Below, in pieces: positions 9,406-17,771 of a stretch of DNA of 64,000 nucleotides (position 1 is the stretch's first letter; each line of letters begins with the position of its first letter). Origin of the DNA: Gemmata massiliana (GTDB lineage Bacteria > Planctomycetota > Planctomycetia > Gemmatales > Gemmataceae). A model generated the notes under the pieces. It searched no databases. It worked only from the letters and a program-made list of their open reading frames with translations, and was not told the origin of the DNA. The DNA is taken from NCBI RefSeq assembly GCF_901538265.1, contig NZ_LR593886.1:8143738-8207737 (forward strand), written 5' to 3'. A program made the position numbers and the translations under genes.

Positions 9406-10398
9406 ATGGGAACGGACGGACCGATTGTCGAAGTGCGCGACCTGACGAAGAAGTACGGCCGGTTCGTGGCCCTGGACGGGCTGACGCTCTCCGTCGGGCG
9501 CGGGCAGATCCTCGGGTTCATCGGGCCCAACGGGGCCGGCAAAACGACCGCCATCAAGATCCTCGTCGGGCTGTCCCGGCCCACGGCCGGCAGCGCGACG
9601 GTGGCCGGCGTCGACTGCGTCGCGCGCCCGCGCCAGTTGAAGCGGCTGATCGGCTACATGCCCGACACGTTCGGCTCCTACGACAACATGCGGGTCAACG
9701 AGTACCTCGACTTCTTCGGCGCGGCGTTCGGCATCCCCCGGCGGGCGCGGGTGAAGCGGATCGACGAGGTTCTCGAACTGGCCCGGTGCCCGCAGTTCCG
9801 GGATCTGTTCGTCGAGAGCCTCAGCCACGGCATGAAGCAGCGCGTCGCGCTCGCGCGCACGCTGCTCCACGACCCGGTGGCCCTGATCCTCGACGAACCG
9901 GCCAACGGGTTGGACCCGCCCGCCCGGATCGAGATGCGGCACCTGCTGCTCGACCTGGCGGCGCGCGGGAAGACGCTGATCGTGACCAGCCACATCCTCC
10001 CCGAACTCGCGCGGATCTGCGACCGCGTGGCGATTATCGCGCGCGGGCGGCTCCGCGCGTCCGGCACGCTCGAAGAGGTCGCCCGGCAACTCAGCCCGCT
10101 GCGCACCATCGAGGTGCTACTGACGCGGGCCGCCGACCTCGCCAAAACGGAAGGCATCGTCCGCGGGCACGCGGCCCCTGGCTCCGAGATCGAGGCGTCG
10201 GAGCCGGAGCTGGCCGTCCGGTTCCGCACGGCCAACAGCGAAAGTGAACTCGCCGGGTTGCTAACACAGTTGGTCAGTGCGGGGGTCGGGGTCGCGCAGT
10301 TCCGCGAAGTGCAGACCGACCTGGAAGAAGCGTTCATGACCGCGGCGCGCGAGGGCGACGCCGAGGTCGCGGCGGGCACGGGGGGGGAATCGTCGTGA
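9406..10398 (+). CDS. ABC transporter ATP-binding protein
   Basis: A 330-aa ATPase of the ABC-2 exporter type (CcmA/GldA-like). It has Walker A GPNGAGKTT (about 44-52), a Q-loop-like segment, the signature ESLSHGMKQRVALARTLL (LSHGM in place of LSGGQ, common in this branch), Walker B ALILDEPANGLDP, and the switch His in VTSHIL. A C-terminal accessory domain of about 100 aa is typical of exporters. The last four bases overlap the start of the permease gene (GTGA), showing translational coupling. Together with the permease it would form an exporter powered by ATP. Confidence 0.95.
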   Translation: MGTDGPIVEVRDLTKKYGRFVALDGLTLSVGRGQILGFIGPNGAGKTTAIKILVGLSRPTAGSATVAGVDCVARPRQLKRLIGYMPDTFGSYDNMRVNEYLDFFGAAFGIPRRARVKRIDEVLELARCPQFRDLFVESLSHGMKQRVALARTLLHDPVALILDEPANGLDPPARIEMRHLLLDLAARGKTLIVTSHILPELARICDRVAIIARGRLRASGTLEEVARQLSPLRTIEVLLTRAADLAKTEGIVRGHAAPGSEIEASEPELAVRFRTANSESELAGLLTQLVSAGVGVAQFREVQTDLEEAFMTAAREGDAEVAAGTGGESS

Positions 10399-12050
10399 AC
10401 CCGATCGTCCGCCGCGAGCTACTCGATTTGCTCCGTGCGCGGGGCACGGTTGTGATCCTGGTCGGCTGCGCGCTGGTTACGGGAATACTCGTTCTGACCC
10501 ACTGGCCCGCGGGCGGCGTGGGCGACCTCGGTGGGAGCGCGGCGCTCGGCGTCCTGCGCGCCCTGGGGTACGGGCTACTGACCGGCCTCTTGCTCGTCCT
10601 GCCGGCGTTCCCGGCGTCCGCCATCGTGCGCGAGCGCATGCGCGGGACGCTGGCCCTGCTCTTGAACTCACCGATGACACCGTCGGCGATCTACGCCGGC
10701 AAGCTCGGCGGGATTTTGGGGTTCACCGCGATCTTGATGCTACTCACGGTCCCCGGCGCGGCCGCGAGCTACGCCCTGGGCGGGTCCACCGTGACCGGCG
10801 GCGTGGGGCTACTTTATGCAGTGCTCGCAGCCCTCGCGGTGCAGATCGCGACCATCGGACTGTTCGTGAGCGGCCGGGCACAGGGAACCGACAGCGCCCT
10901 GCGCACCACTTACGGGGTGGTGCTCACGCTCACCATTCTGCCGCTCACAGCGCACTGGCTTTTACCGCGGGACAACCCGGTCCTGGCGGGCCTCGCGGCG
11001 TGGCTCGGGTGCCTCTCTCCGGTCCCGGCCGTGTTGGAAGTAGTCGGGCACGGGCGGGTCGGGCTACCGGGCGAGAATTACGGTGGCGGGGCCGTCACCC
11101 GGTACGTGTGTCTGGCGCTGGTGATGAGTGGCGTACTTGCGGCCGCGGCGATCCGCTCGCTGGGCCGGGTTCCGCTCGACCGCGCGCGGGCCGCGGGCGT
11201 GATGACCAACGACCGGTCCGCGGGCGCGCGAGCGGTGCGCCGGGTACTGTTCCTCGTGGACCCGAACCGGCGATCGCGCGGCACGAGCCGGCTCGTCAAC
11301 CCGGTGCTCGTGAAGGAGTTGCGCACCCGGCGGTTCGGGCGGGCGCACTGGACGCTGCGCTTGCTCGCGGGGACCGCGGTTCTTTCGCTCGCGCTGAGTT
11401 ACATTGCGGCCTCGGGCGCCCTCGGTTGGGGCACGGACGTGATCGGTGGCGCGCTCGTTCTGATGCAGTCCGCGCTCCTCGTGTTGTTCGTCCCGAGTCT
11501 CTCGGCCGGCCTCATTAGCGCCGAGCGCGAGGGGGGCACCTGGCAACTGCTGCGCACCACGCCGCTCTCCGCGGGGGCGATCCTGCGCGGGAAGCTGATG
11601 AGCGCCGTGTGGCCGGTACTGCTCCTGCTCTGCGCCACAATGCCCGGATACGTCGTCCTCGCAACCGTGCAGCCCGAGACCGCGTCCCAGATCGGGCGCG
11701 TGCTGACCTGTCTGGGATCGATGGCCGTGTTCGCGGTAATGGTGGGCGCGGTCGCGAGCAGCCTGTTCCGCTCCACCGCGGCCGCGACCGCCGCGTCGTA
11801 CCTGGTGCTCGCGCTGGTCTGCATCGCGCCGCTCCTGGTCTGGCTCGGCCGGGAAGCGCCGTTCAGCCACCAGGCCGTCCAGGTCGTGCTGATGATCGAC
11901 CCGGTGGCCGCGGCCCTGAGCGCGGCGAACACGCCCGGGTTCTCGCGCTACGATCTGCTCCCGTTCAACTGGTGGGCGATCGGCGGCACCAGCCTCGTCC
12001 TGCTCCTGGTTCTGATCGTTCGCACCCGGCGCCTGTACCGACCGGACTAG
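10395..12050 (+). CDS. ABC-2 type transporter permease
   Basis: A 551-aa integral membrane protein. The GTG start at 10395 overlaps the ATPase stop. Two homologous halves are visible: each begins with a motif of the type NPIVRRELLDLLRARGT (residue 2) or NPVLVKELRTRRFGRAHWT (residue about 301), and each contains an 'AxRERxRGTLxLLLxSPMTPSAIYAGKLGG'-type motif. The second copy reads ISAEREGGTWQLLRTTPLSAG, then ILRGKLMS. Each half then has a run of hydrophobic helices. This doubled NatB/ABC-2 layout fits a permease encoded as one chain. Confidence 0.88.
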   Translation: MNPIVRRELLDLLRARGTVVILVGCALVTGILVLTHWPAGGVGDLGGSAALGVLRALGYGLLTGLLLVLPAFPASAIVRERMRGTLALLLNSPMTPSAIYAGKLGGILGFTAILMLLTVPGAAASYALGGSTVTGGVGLLYAVLAALAVQIATIGLFVSGRAQGTDSALRTTYGVVLTLTILPLTAHWLLPRDNPVLAGLAAWLGCLSPVPAVLEVVGHGRVGLPGENYGGGAVTRYVCLALVMSGVLAAAAIRSLGRVPLDRARAAGVMTNDRSAGARAVRRVLFLVDPNRRSRGTSRLVNPVLVKELRTRRFGRAHWTLRLLAGTAVLSLALSYIAASGALGWGTDVIGGALVLMQSALLVLFVPSLSAGLISAEREGGTWQLLRTTPLSAGAILRGKLMSAVWPVLLLLCATMPGYVVLATVQPETASQIGRVLTCLGSMAVFAVMVGAVASSLFRSTAAATAASYLVLALVCIAPLLVWLGREAPFSHQAVQVVLMIDPVAAALSAANTPGFSRYDLLPFNWWAIGGTSLVLLLVLIVRTRRLYRPD

Positions 12051-12071
12051 CCACAGGTTTCGGAGACCACC

Positions 12072-13871
12072 GTGCCCCGGATCACCACAAACCGCTCCCT
12101 CGCCCTAGTGCTCGCCGTCCTCGCGAGCGCGACCGGGACCGCACGCGGCGAAGACCTGGATTCGGTCATGTTTCGCGACCCGGAAGTTCCGGTCGCGAAA
12201 GTGGTTAAGGTCTACCCCAAAGACCTGATCCCCCTCTGGTCGACGGCCCTCGAGCGCCCCGACCGGGAATCCCCGGGTCAGGCCGCCCTCGCGATCGCCA
12301 CGGCCCACGAGGGCGGGATGACCGGTCTGGCGGTCACGGTACCGGCGCTGATTCGACTCCTCGAGCGCCCCGACCCGTACCCGACCGTGGTGTCGTCCGC
12401 GGTCCGGGCGCTCGTCGCACTCGACGCACGCGACGCGGCCCCCGCGTTTCTGCAACTCGCCAAAACGGGCGACCCGGACGTGCGCGAGACGGTCGAACTG
12501 GCACTGGCCCGGTGGGACCACAAGCCCGCACGCGACCTCTGGATCGAGCGCATCGGCCAACCGGCCCCGCACGGCCGGAGCACTCTGCTCGCGGCCCGGT
12601 GCCTCGGAACGGTTCGCGACGAGCGCGCAGCTACCAGGCTCCGCGAACTCGCGCTGGCCACCGACACGCTTTCCCCGCTCCGACTCGCAGCGGCCCGCGC
12701 GCTGAGCGAGATCCGCCGATCGGGGTCCGAAGCGGACGCCGCACAACTGGCCGGCGACGCCACCCCGCGTGGGGTAATCGGGCGCCTCGTTGGGGCCGCG
12801 CTCCTTCGGCGGCACGAGGGGGACGAAACGATCCGGTTGCTCCAAAAATTGACCCAGGACAAGGAACCGGCGGTGGCGGCGCTCGCCGTCGTGCGCCTGT
12901 CCGAGCTCGGCACCAAACACGTCCTCCCGGTCCTGACCGCGGTCCTCGCCAGCCCGGACGCCGAGGTGCGCGCGCGCGGCGTGGAGGCCATGTTCCGCAA
13001 CCCGTCGGACGACCACGTCCGGGGGCTGGCCCGGGTGTTCAACGACCCGCACCCCGATGTCCGCGTGCGCGCCCGTAAGTGCCTCCGCGAACTGGCCGAC
13101 ACGCCCCGGCGCGAACTCGTGATCGAGCACGGTGTTGCGGCGCTGAGCGGGAACTGGCGCGGGCAGGAACAGGCCGCGATCCTGCTCGGGCAACTCGTTC
13201 ACAAGCCCGTGTCCGGGCGCCTGGTGGAACTGCTGAAATCGAGCCGCCCCGAGGTATTCGTGGCGGCGGCCTGGGGGTTGAGGCAACTGGCGGTACCCGA
13301 AACGCTCCCGGAGGCACTGGAGTACGTCCGCAAGCGCCACGCGGAGATACTCAAGCAGGGAACGAACCTGAACGTTCTGGGAACCCCGTCCGACGCCCTG
13401 GACCAACAACTGTCACACCTCATCCAGTTCTTCGGTCAGGCGCGGTACCTAAAAGCCGATGCCGAACTCCGGGCGATCGCCCCGCGCATACTCAAGCCGG
13501 GCATTCCCCCGGGGTTCACGCCAGTCGGCCCGTTGGCGCGCACCGCCGCGATCTGGGCGCTCGGGTTGTTCCACGAGGGGAAACCGGACGACCAACTCAT
13601 CACGATGATCGAGGGCCGACTCACCGGGGACGGGATGTTCGGGCGCGACGACGAGCGCGTCCGGCGCATGTCGGCGCTGGCACTGGGCCGGATGGGAGCG
13701 AAACAGTCACTCGAAGCGCTCCGCAGTAATTCCGAGGACAAGACCCCTTCAACGAGCACCGTGCCGAACGCCTGCCGGTGGGCGCTCAATCGCTTGACCG
13801 GTGAACCGATCCCGCCCCCGGGCACGATCGAATCGGTCCAACGGGACTGGTTCCTGGTACCCCTCAAGTGA
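12072..13871 (+). CDS. exported HEAT-repeat protein
   Basis: A 599-aa protein with a signal peptide (LALVLAVLASATGTARG), starting at a GTG with GGAG seven bases upstream. The body is a solenoid of HEAT/PBS-type repeats (for example LIRLLERPDPYPTVVSSAVRALVALDARDAAP; TAVLASPDAEVRARGVEAMFRN; VFNDPHPDVRVRARKCLRELAD). It has no catalytic motif. It lies 21 bp after the permease gene, so it likely belongs to the exporter operon, perhaps as a periplasmic scaffold. That role is inference. Confidence 0.82.
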   Translation: MPRITTNRSLALVLAVLASATGTARGEDLDSVMFRDPEVPVAKVVKVYPKDLIPLWSTALERPDRESPGQAALAIATAHEGGMTGLAVTVPALIRLLERPDPYPTVVSSAVRALVALDARDAAPAFLQLAKTGDPDVRETVELALARWDHKPARDLWIERIGQPAPHGRSTLLAARCLGTVRDERAATRLRELALATDTLSPLRLAAARALSEIRRSGSEADAAQLAGDATPRGVIGRLVGAALLRRHEGDETIRLLQKLTQDKEPAVAALAVVRLSELGTKHVLPVLTAVLASPDAEVRARGVEAMFRNPSDDHVRGLARVFNDPHPDVRVRARKCLRELADTPRRELVIEHGVAALSGNWRGQEQAAILLGQLVHKPVSGRLVELLKSSRPEVFVAAAWGLRQLAVPETLPEALEYVRKRHAEILKQGTNLNVLGTPSDALDQQLSHLIQFFGQARYLKADAELRAIAPRILKPGIPPGFTPVGPLARTAAIWALGLFHEGKPDDQLITMIEGRLTGDGMFGRDDERVRRMSALALGRMGAKQSLEALRSNSEDKTPSTSTVPNACRWALNRLTGEPIPPPGTIESVQRDWFLVPLK

Positions 13872-13904
13872 TTCGGCCGGTTGTCAAAACGAACAATCGG
13901 CCGG

Positions 13905-14468
13905 TTAAACGCCCAGCGCGGATCGTAGTCGCGCGATCTGATCGGCCATCGGGCGCGGGGCGGACGGCGTCGGCTTCCCGACCTCGCCCTGCACTTTCAA
14001 GTGAACGAACACCGGGCCACTCCCGGTAACCGCCTCCGGCGCGACCGCGGCCCATTCCTCGCGCGAACCGCACGCGTACACGCGCCCGATGCCCGCGGCG
14101 CGAGCGAGCGCGGCGAAGTCCGTGCGGCTCGCGTTCGCCACCGCCTGCCCGCCGGTCACCTCGTAAAGCCCGTTATCGATGAGCACGATATAAAGCGGGA
14201 CCGGGAACTGGGCCGCCGTCACGAGGCAGCCGAGGTTCATGAGCAACCCGCCGTCCCCGGTGAGCACGATCACCCCGCGCCCCGGTCGCGCGAAGCACAG
14301 CCCGAGCCCGAGCGGGACCGCTTGCCCCATACTCGAGGGCAGGTAGTGGAAATCGAGCGGCGAATCGGACAGTTGGGGCCAGATCGCGACCGAACCCATC
14401 GTCGTCACGACGACCTGTTCGCTCCGGACTTGAGCCAGCACTTCGAGGGCGGCGCGGTGGGTCATCAT
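13905..14468 (-). CDS. ThDP-dependent decarboxylase, C-terminal (ThDP-binding) subunit
   Basis: 187 aa when started at the ATG at 14468, which lies 5 bp after the stop of the partner subunit; the upstream extension of this frame is a shadow of that partner. It matches the pyrophosphate-binding half of the phosphonopyruvate/sulfopyruvate decarboxylase family. MGSVAIWPQ, LPSSMGQAVPLGLGL and the ThDP/Mg motif GDGGLLMNLGCLVTAA...LIDNGLYEVTGGQ (GDG...N) are visible. Separate small subunits for the two domains are typical of ComDE and Ppd-type enzymes. The substrate is likely a 3-substituted pyruvate, which cannot be settled from sequence. Confidence 0.85.
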   Translation of the reverse strand: MMTHRAALEVLAQVRSEQVVVTTMGSVAIWPQLSDSPLDFHYLPSSMGQAVPLGLGLCFARPGRGVIVLTGDGGLLMNLGCLVTAAQFPVPLYIVLIDNGLYEVTGGQAVANASRTDFAALARAAGIGRVYACGSREEWAAVAPEAVTGSGPVFVHLKVQGEVGKPTPSAPRPMADQIARLRSALGV

Positions 14469-14473
14469 GGTGC

Positions 14474-14956
14474 TTACTCCGCCCAGAGGATCGCGGCCGG
14501 GGTCGGTTGATCGGCCAGCGCCTTCAGCGCGCCGGTCAGTTCCAGGGCGCTCGCCGCCGCCGGGTCGAAGTGCGTGTGGGGCAGCTCCCACGCTTCGACC
14601 AATTTCGTGGCGAAGTGCGGGCAATTGTCGCCGCTCTTGCCGGTCCGGGCAACTCGTTCGCTCCGCACACCGATAATAAGTTTGAGCGGCAGCTTCAGAT
14701 CGTGGGCCACGTTGCGCACCGCGTCGCCCGCCTCGAAGAACCCGGTACACTGGATCGCGACGAGCGGCCGCGCGCCGCCGAGTATCAGCCCCGCCGCCAG
14801 CGCGACGGCCTCCCCCTCGCGGCACACGCGGACCGGCGCCAGGCGCGAGTTCCGGAGCGCGGGTTCCCACGTCCCCAGGTGACTGTCGGGAATCCACACG
14901 AGGTGGGTAAAGCCCGCGGCTTCGAGGGCCGATACGACTTCATTAGGGCCGAGCAT
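14474..14956 (-). CDS. ThDP-dependent decarboxylase, N-terminal (pyrimidine-binding) subunit
   Basis: 160 aa from the ATG at 14956, preceded by GGGGAGAGG. It is the alpha half of a split sulfopyruvate/phosphonopyruvate-type decarboxylase. VWIPDSHLG, the catalytic Glu region RVCREGEAVALAAGLILGGARPLVAIQCTGF (Glu activates ThDP) and LIIGVRSER are seen. It is encoded immediately before the ThDP-binding subunit. No PEP mutase, sulfolactate dehydrogenase or transaminase lies beside it, so the pathway is open. Confidence 0.85.
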   Translation of the reverse strand: MLGPNEVVSALEAAGFTHLVWIPDSHLGTWEPALRNSRLAPVRVCREGEAVALAAGLILGGARPLVAIQCTGFFEAGDAVRNVAHDLKLPLKLIIGVRSERVARTGKSGDNCPHFATKLVEAWELPHTHFDPAAASALELTGALKALADQPTPAAILWAE

Positions 14957-15068
14957 AACGGGCCTCTCCCCTTCCCCGGCCCCGCGGACACCAAGGCGCG
15001 TAAGACGGGACACGGACACCACGAATAATACCCAGAAGCGGGCCGCGTGTAATCTCTTTGAGGGCCGA

Positions 15069-16148
15069 ATGGTCGAGATCGTGGTTCGGGTGCCGGACGA
15101 CACCCCGCCGTGGCGCCGAGCGTTCCTGGCCGGGGACGGGCCGCTCGGCGACTGGTCGGCGACCGGTGTGCCGCTCGACCGGTGGGACGACAGCACGCAC
15201 CGCACGCGACTCGACCTCCCGGCCGGGTACGAGGGGCACTTCCTCGTTACACTCGGACGGTGGCGCGAGGCCGAGAGCGACGGCAACGGGCACGAGCGCC
15301 CCCCGCGCGAGTTGCGCGCGAGCGGTCCCCCACGGATCGAAGTGGACGTGCGCGGGTGGGACCAAACGAGCGTCGATTACCACCACGGGTTCCCGTCGCG
15401 GTTCCTCCCACACACGCGAACGATCAGCGTGTGGCTCCCGCCCGGGTACGGCGCCCACCTCGACCGGCGCTACCCCGTCTTCTACATGCACGACGGGCAG
15501 AACCTCTTCGACGCGCACACCGCGTTCGCGGGGGTGCCCTGGGGCGCGGACGAAGTGGCCGAGCGCGAGATCCGCGCCGGTGCGGTTCCGCCGATCATCC
15601 TGGTCGGGGTCGCGAACAGCCCCGATCGTTTAAACGAGTACGGCCCGCAACGGTGCGGGCGCAAGCGCGAGCGCGATCTGTCGCGCGAATACGGCCGGTT
15701 CCTGGTGGAAGAAGTGAAGCCGTTCGTCGATGCCCTGTACCGCACGCGGACCGAACCGGAGCACACGGGCGTCGGCGGGTCGTCGATGGGCGGGCTGATC
15801 TCGCTGCACCTGTGCAAGTGGTACCCTACCGTATTCGGGAAGTGCGCGGCACTGTCGCCCTCGCTCTGGTGGGACCGCGAATACTTCTTGCGGAACGTGG
15901 CGGTGTCGCCGGGCTGGTTAGAGCGGTGCCGCGTGTGGGTTGATGTGGGGGAAAATGAAAGTTCGTCTCGCCTCGGCAGCGCGGCGACGATGCGCCGGAC
16001 GCGCCGACTGACCCGGCTACTCGCGCGCTATGGCCGGCACCCGGACGAGCGGTATCGCTACACAGAAGTGCCCGGCGGCACGCACAACGAGCGGTCGTGG
16101 GGGGGGCGTTTCGATCAGGTGCTGCGGTTCCTGTTCACTGCGGCGTAA
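15069..16148 (+). CDS. alpha/beta-hydrolase esterase (esterase D / enterochelin-esterase-like fold)
   Basis: 359 aa. The first about 90 residues look like a starch-binding/early-set beta domain (VRVPDDTPPWRRAFLAGDGPLGDWSATGVPL). The catalytic domain follows: TISVWLPPGYG...RYPVFYMHDGQNLFD, the nucleophile elbow GVGGSSMGGLIS (Ser about 239), an Asp in the VWVDVGENE region and the His in PGGTHNERSW. These are the marks of the putative esterase family that includes IroE/Fes-like enzymes. No signal peptide is visible. The gene overlaps the convergent receiver gene by 14 bp. Confidence 0.85.
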   Translation: MVEIVVRVPDDTPPWRRAFLAGDGPLGDWSATGVPLDRWDDSTHRTRLDLPAGYEGHFLVTLGRWREAESDGNGHERPPRELRASGPPRIEVDVRGWDQTSVDYHHGFPSRFLPHTRTISVWLPPGYGAHLDRRYPVFYMHDGQNLFDAHTAFAGVPWGADEVAEREIRAGAVPPIILVGVANSPDRLNEYGPQRCGRKRERDLSREYGRFLVEEVKPFVDALYRTRTEPEHTGVGGSSMGGLISLHLCKWYPTVFGKCAALSPSLWWDREYFLRNVAVSPGWLERCRVWVDVGENESSSRLGSAATMRRTRRLTRLLARYGRHPDERYRYTEVPGGTHNERSWGGRFDQVLRFLFTAA

Positions 16149-16536
16149 GAGCGGCGGCAGCTCGCACCGCGGCAAGAAGCTGTTCCCGCGAGAACGGCTT
16201 GGCCAAGTACCCCTCGGCCCCGTGCTCCGGCACATCTTCTTCGGCCCGGCCGCTCGTCAGGACGACCGGCGCCCCACGTGCGGCCAAGCGCAAGTCGGCC
16301 ATCACGTCGATCCCGCTCCGGTCCGGCAGGGAAACGTCGAGCAGCACCACAGAGTACCGGCGCGAGCTCCGGAGCGCCCGGCCCATCGCCTCGGCCGCGT
16401 CCCCGGCTTCGTCCACAACGAACCCCGCGCGCTCGAGCATCAACCGGGCGACTAAACGGATACTCGGTTCGTCGTCCACCACCAGCACGAGCGGGCGCAA
16501 GCTCGGGGGCGGCGGCGTGTTGTCGGCTGGGGGCAT
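16135..16536 (-). CDS. single-domain response regulator (CheY-like receiver)
   Basis: 133 aa, a receiver domain only. It has VVDDEPS (acidic pair), acceptor Asp in VVLLDVSLPDRSG, Thr/Ser in VVLTSGR and Lys in YLAKPFS. The first about 12 residues are a proline-rich leader. It has no output domain, so it acts by protein contact or as a phosphorelay shuttle. No kinase gene is adjacent. Confidence 0.9.
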   Translation of the reverse strand: MPPADNTPPPPSLRPLVLVVDDEPSIRLVARLMLERAGFVVDEAGDAAEAMGRALRSSRRYSVVLLDVSLPDRSGIDVMADLRLAARGAPVVLTSGRAEEDVPEHGAEGYLAKPFSREQLLAAVRAAAALTPQ

Positions 16537-16586
16537 CGAGCGTCCTCCTCAAGAGGAGATGGGCGACCGCGACGGGTCGAGTTGGG

Positions 16587-17555
16587 TCAAGCGGAGAACA
16601 GTCCGAGCTGGTCGGCGATCCCGCGGAGCAGTTCGCGGTCCGAATCGGGCCGGGTCGGGCTGCGCGGGTGCGTGGCGTCGCACCCGATCCACCCGCGCAA
16701 CTTCAAAAACATGGCCGCCGAGTGCTTGTACGCCGGGACCGGCGCGCGAAACGCCAGGAACCCCAAATACTGCAACACATCGTTCAGCTCGTAGAACCGT
16801 GAATCTCCGGCACTCCAATAGACGTCCCTCTGAGCAAACAGTTCCGGTGCAAATGTGCTCAACCCCAGAAGGTAATCGCTCCCGTACATCACCATGTCGA
16901 TGCCAAGGTCGTTACCCGTATACACCTTAAAGTCCGGCCGAACCGCGTCGCGAATCGCGAGGCGCTGCCACTCGGCTTCGCGCCGAAGGGACGAGTGTTT
17001 CGCCCCAGAACACTTCCGGATACCCAAAAGTCCTCGGAACAAATCCGGGGAGTAAATGCGTCCGAAGGGTGCGAACATCGTGCCCAACTCGAACCCAATA
17101 AACGAGTCGCAGCCCCGGCCAATCGCCTCATATGCCGCGAGCAATTCATCATCAGGTAACGCGGTCAGTCCGTGGCTCTGAAAAATAACGGGCGCGCCCC
17201 CGCGCTGCACAATGGCGGCGACCGCGCGCTGGTACTCTTCTAAATCGAAGGGCGCCCCGGAAACATCTCGAACAAATGCGCCCGCAACAAAAGATTTCCC
17301 GCCCAGTGCGGAACGAGTTGCGTCCAGCACCTCAATTTTTTGTTCCGGCGTGAGAAGATTCACGAAGCCGGTGTCCATATTCACGGCTGGCGTCAGTCCC
17401 GCGTCGGCCGTGCGAACACAGTGAGCCGTGAAGCCGGCCCAATCGATGGTACCGGAGTCAGTGAACGGGAGCAGGATGGCGGAAATGCCCGTGATTTTCC
17501 GTCTGGGACGGAGCAAAGTGAGCGGATCAGGCAGCGAACCGACAACCATCGACAT
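16587..17555 (-). CDS. dihydrodipicolinate synthase-family lyase/aldolase
   Basis: A 322-aa TIM-barrel protein. GISAILLPFTDSGTIDWAGF at the N-terminus and the Schiff-base lysine in GAKHSS (Lys186) define the DapA/N-acetylneuraminate-lyase superfamily. The usual catalytic tyrosine region (YN.P.RTG) is replaced by FELGTMFAPFGRIYS, so it is not a standard DapA and probably acts on another 2-keto acid aldol. The C-terminus is longer than in DapA, and neighbours give no pathway hint. Confidence 0.8.
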   Translation of the reverse strand: MSMVVGSLPDPLTLLRPRRKITGISAILLPFTDSGTIDWAGFTAHCVRTADAGLTPAVNMDTGFVNLLTPEQKIEVLDATRSALGGKSFVAGAFVRDVSGAPFDLEEYQRAVAAIVQRGGAPVIFQSHGLTALPDDELLAAYEAIGRGCDSFIGFELGTMFAPFGRIYSPDLFRGLLGIRKCSGAKHSSLRREAEWQRLAIRDAVRPDFKVYTGNDLGIDMVMYGSDYLLGLSTFAPELFAQRDVYWSAGDSRFYELNDVLQYLGFLAFRAPVPAYKHSAAMFLKLRGWIGCDATHPRSPTRPDSDRELLRGIADQLGLFSA

Positions 17556-17609
17556 CTCATTTTGTCAGCGTTCTACGGTCGCATGTATAGCCGAGACGGG
17601 ATGAGCACC

Positions 17610-17636
17610 GGGTGAGAGGCCATCGCCCTCTCACCC
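17610..17636 (-). terminator. 10-bp hairpin between two minus-strand genes
   Basis: Perfect stem gggtgagagg (17610-17619) / cctctcaccc (17627-17636) with a 7-nt loop, between the thioredoxin-like gene and the lyase gene. No T run is present, so a terminator role is tentative. Confidence 0.4.
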
Positions 17637-17771
17637 TTCCCATTAAGCCGCTCAATAATCGAACATACCCGTTCTGTAATCCGAACGTTACACATTTCGC
17701 ACATCAATGTTGCGCACATGTGTAACACCGAACCAAGGAAACCGCCTCGCCCCGCGAACGCGGTCGAACAG

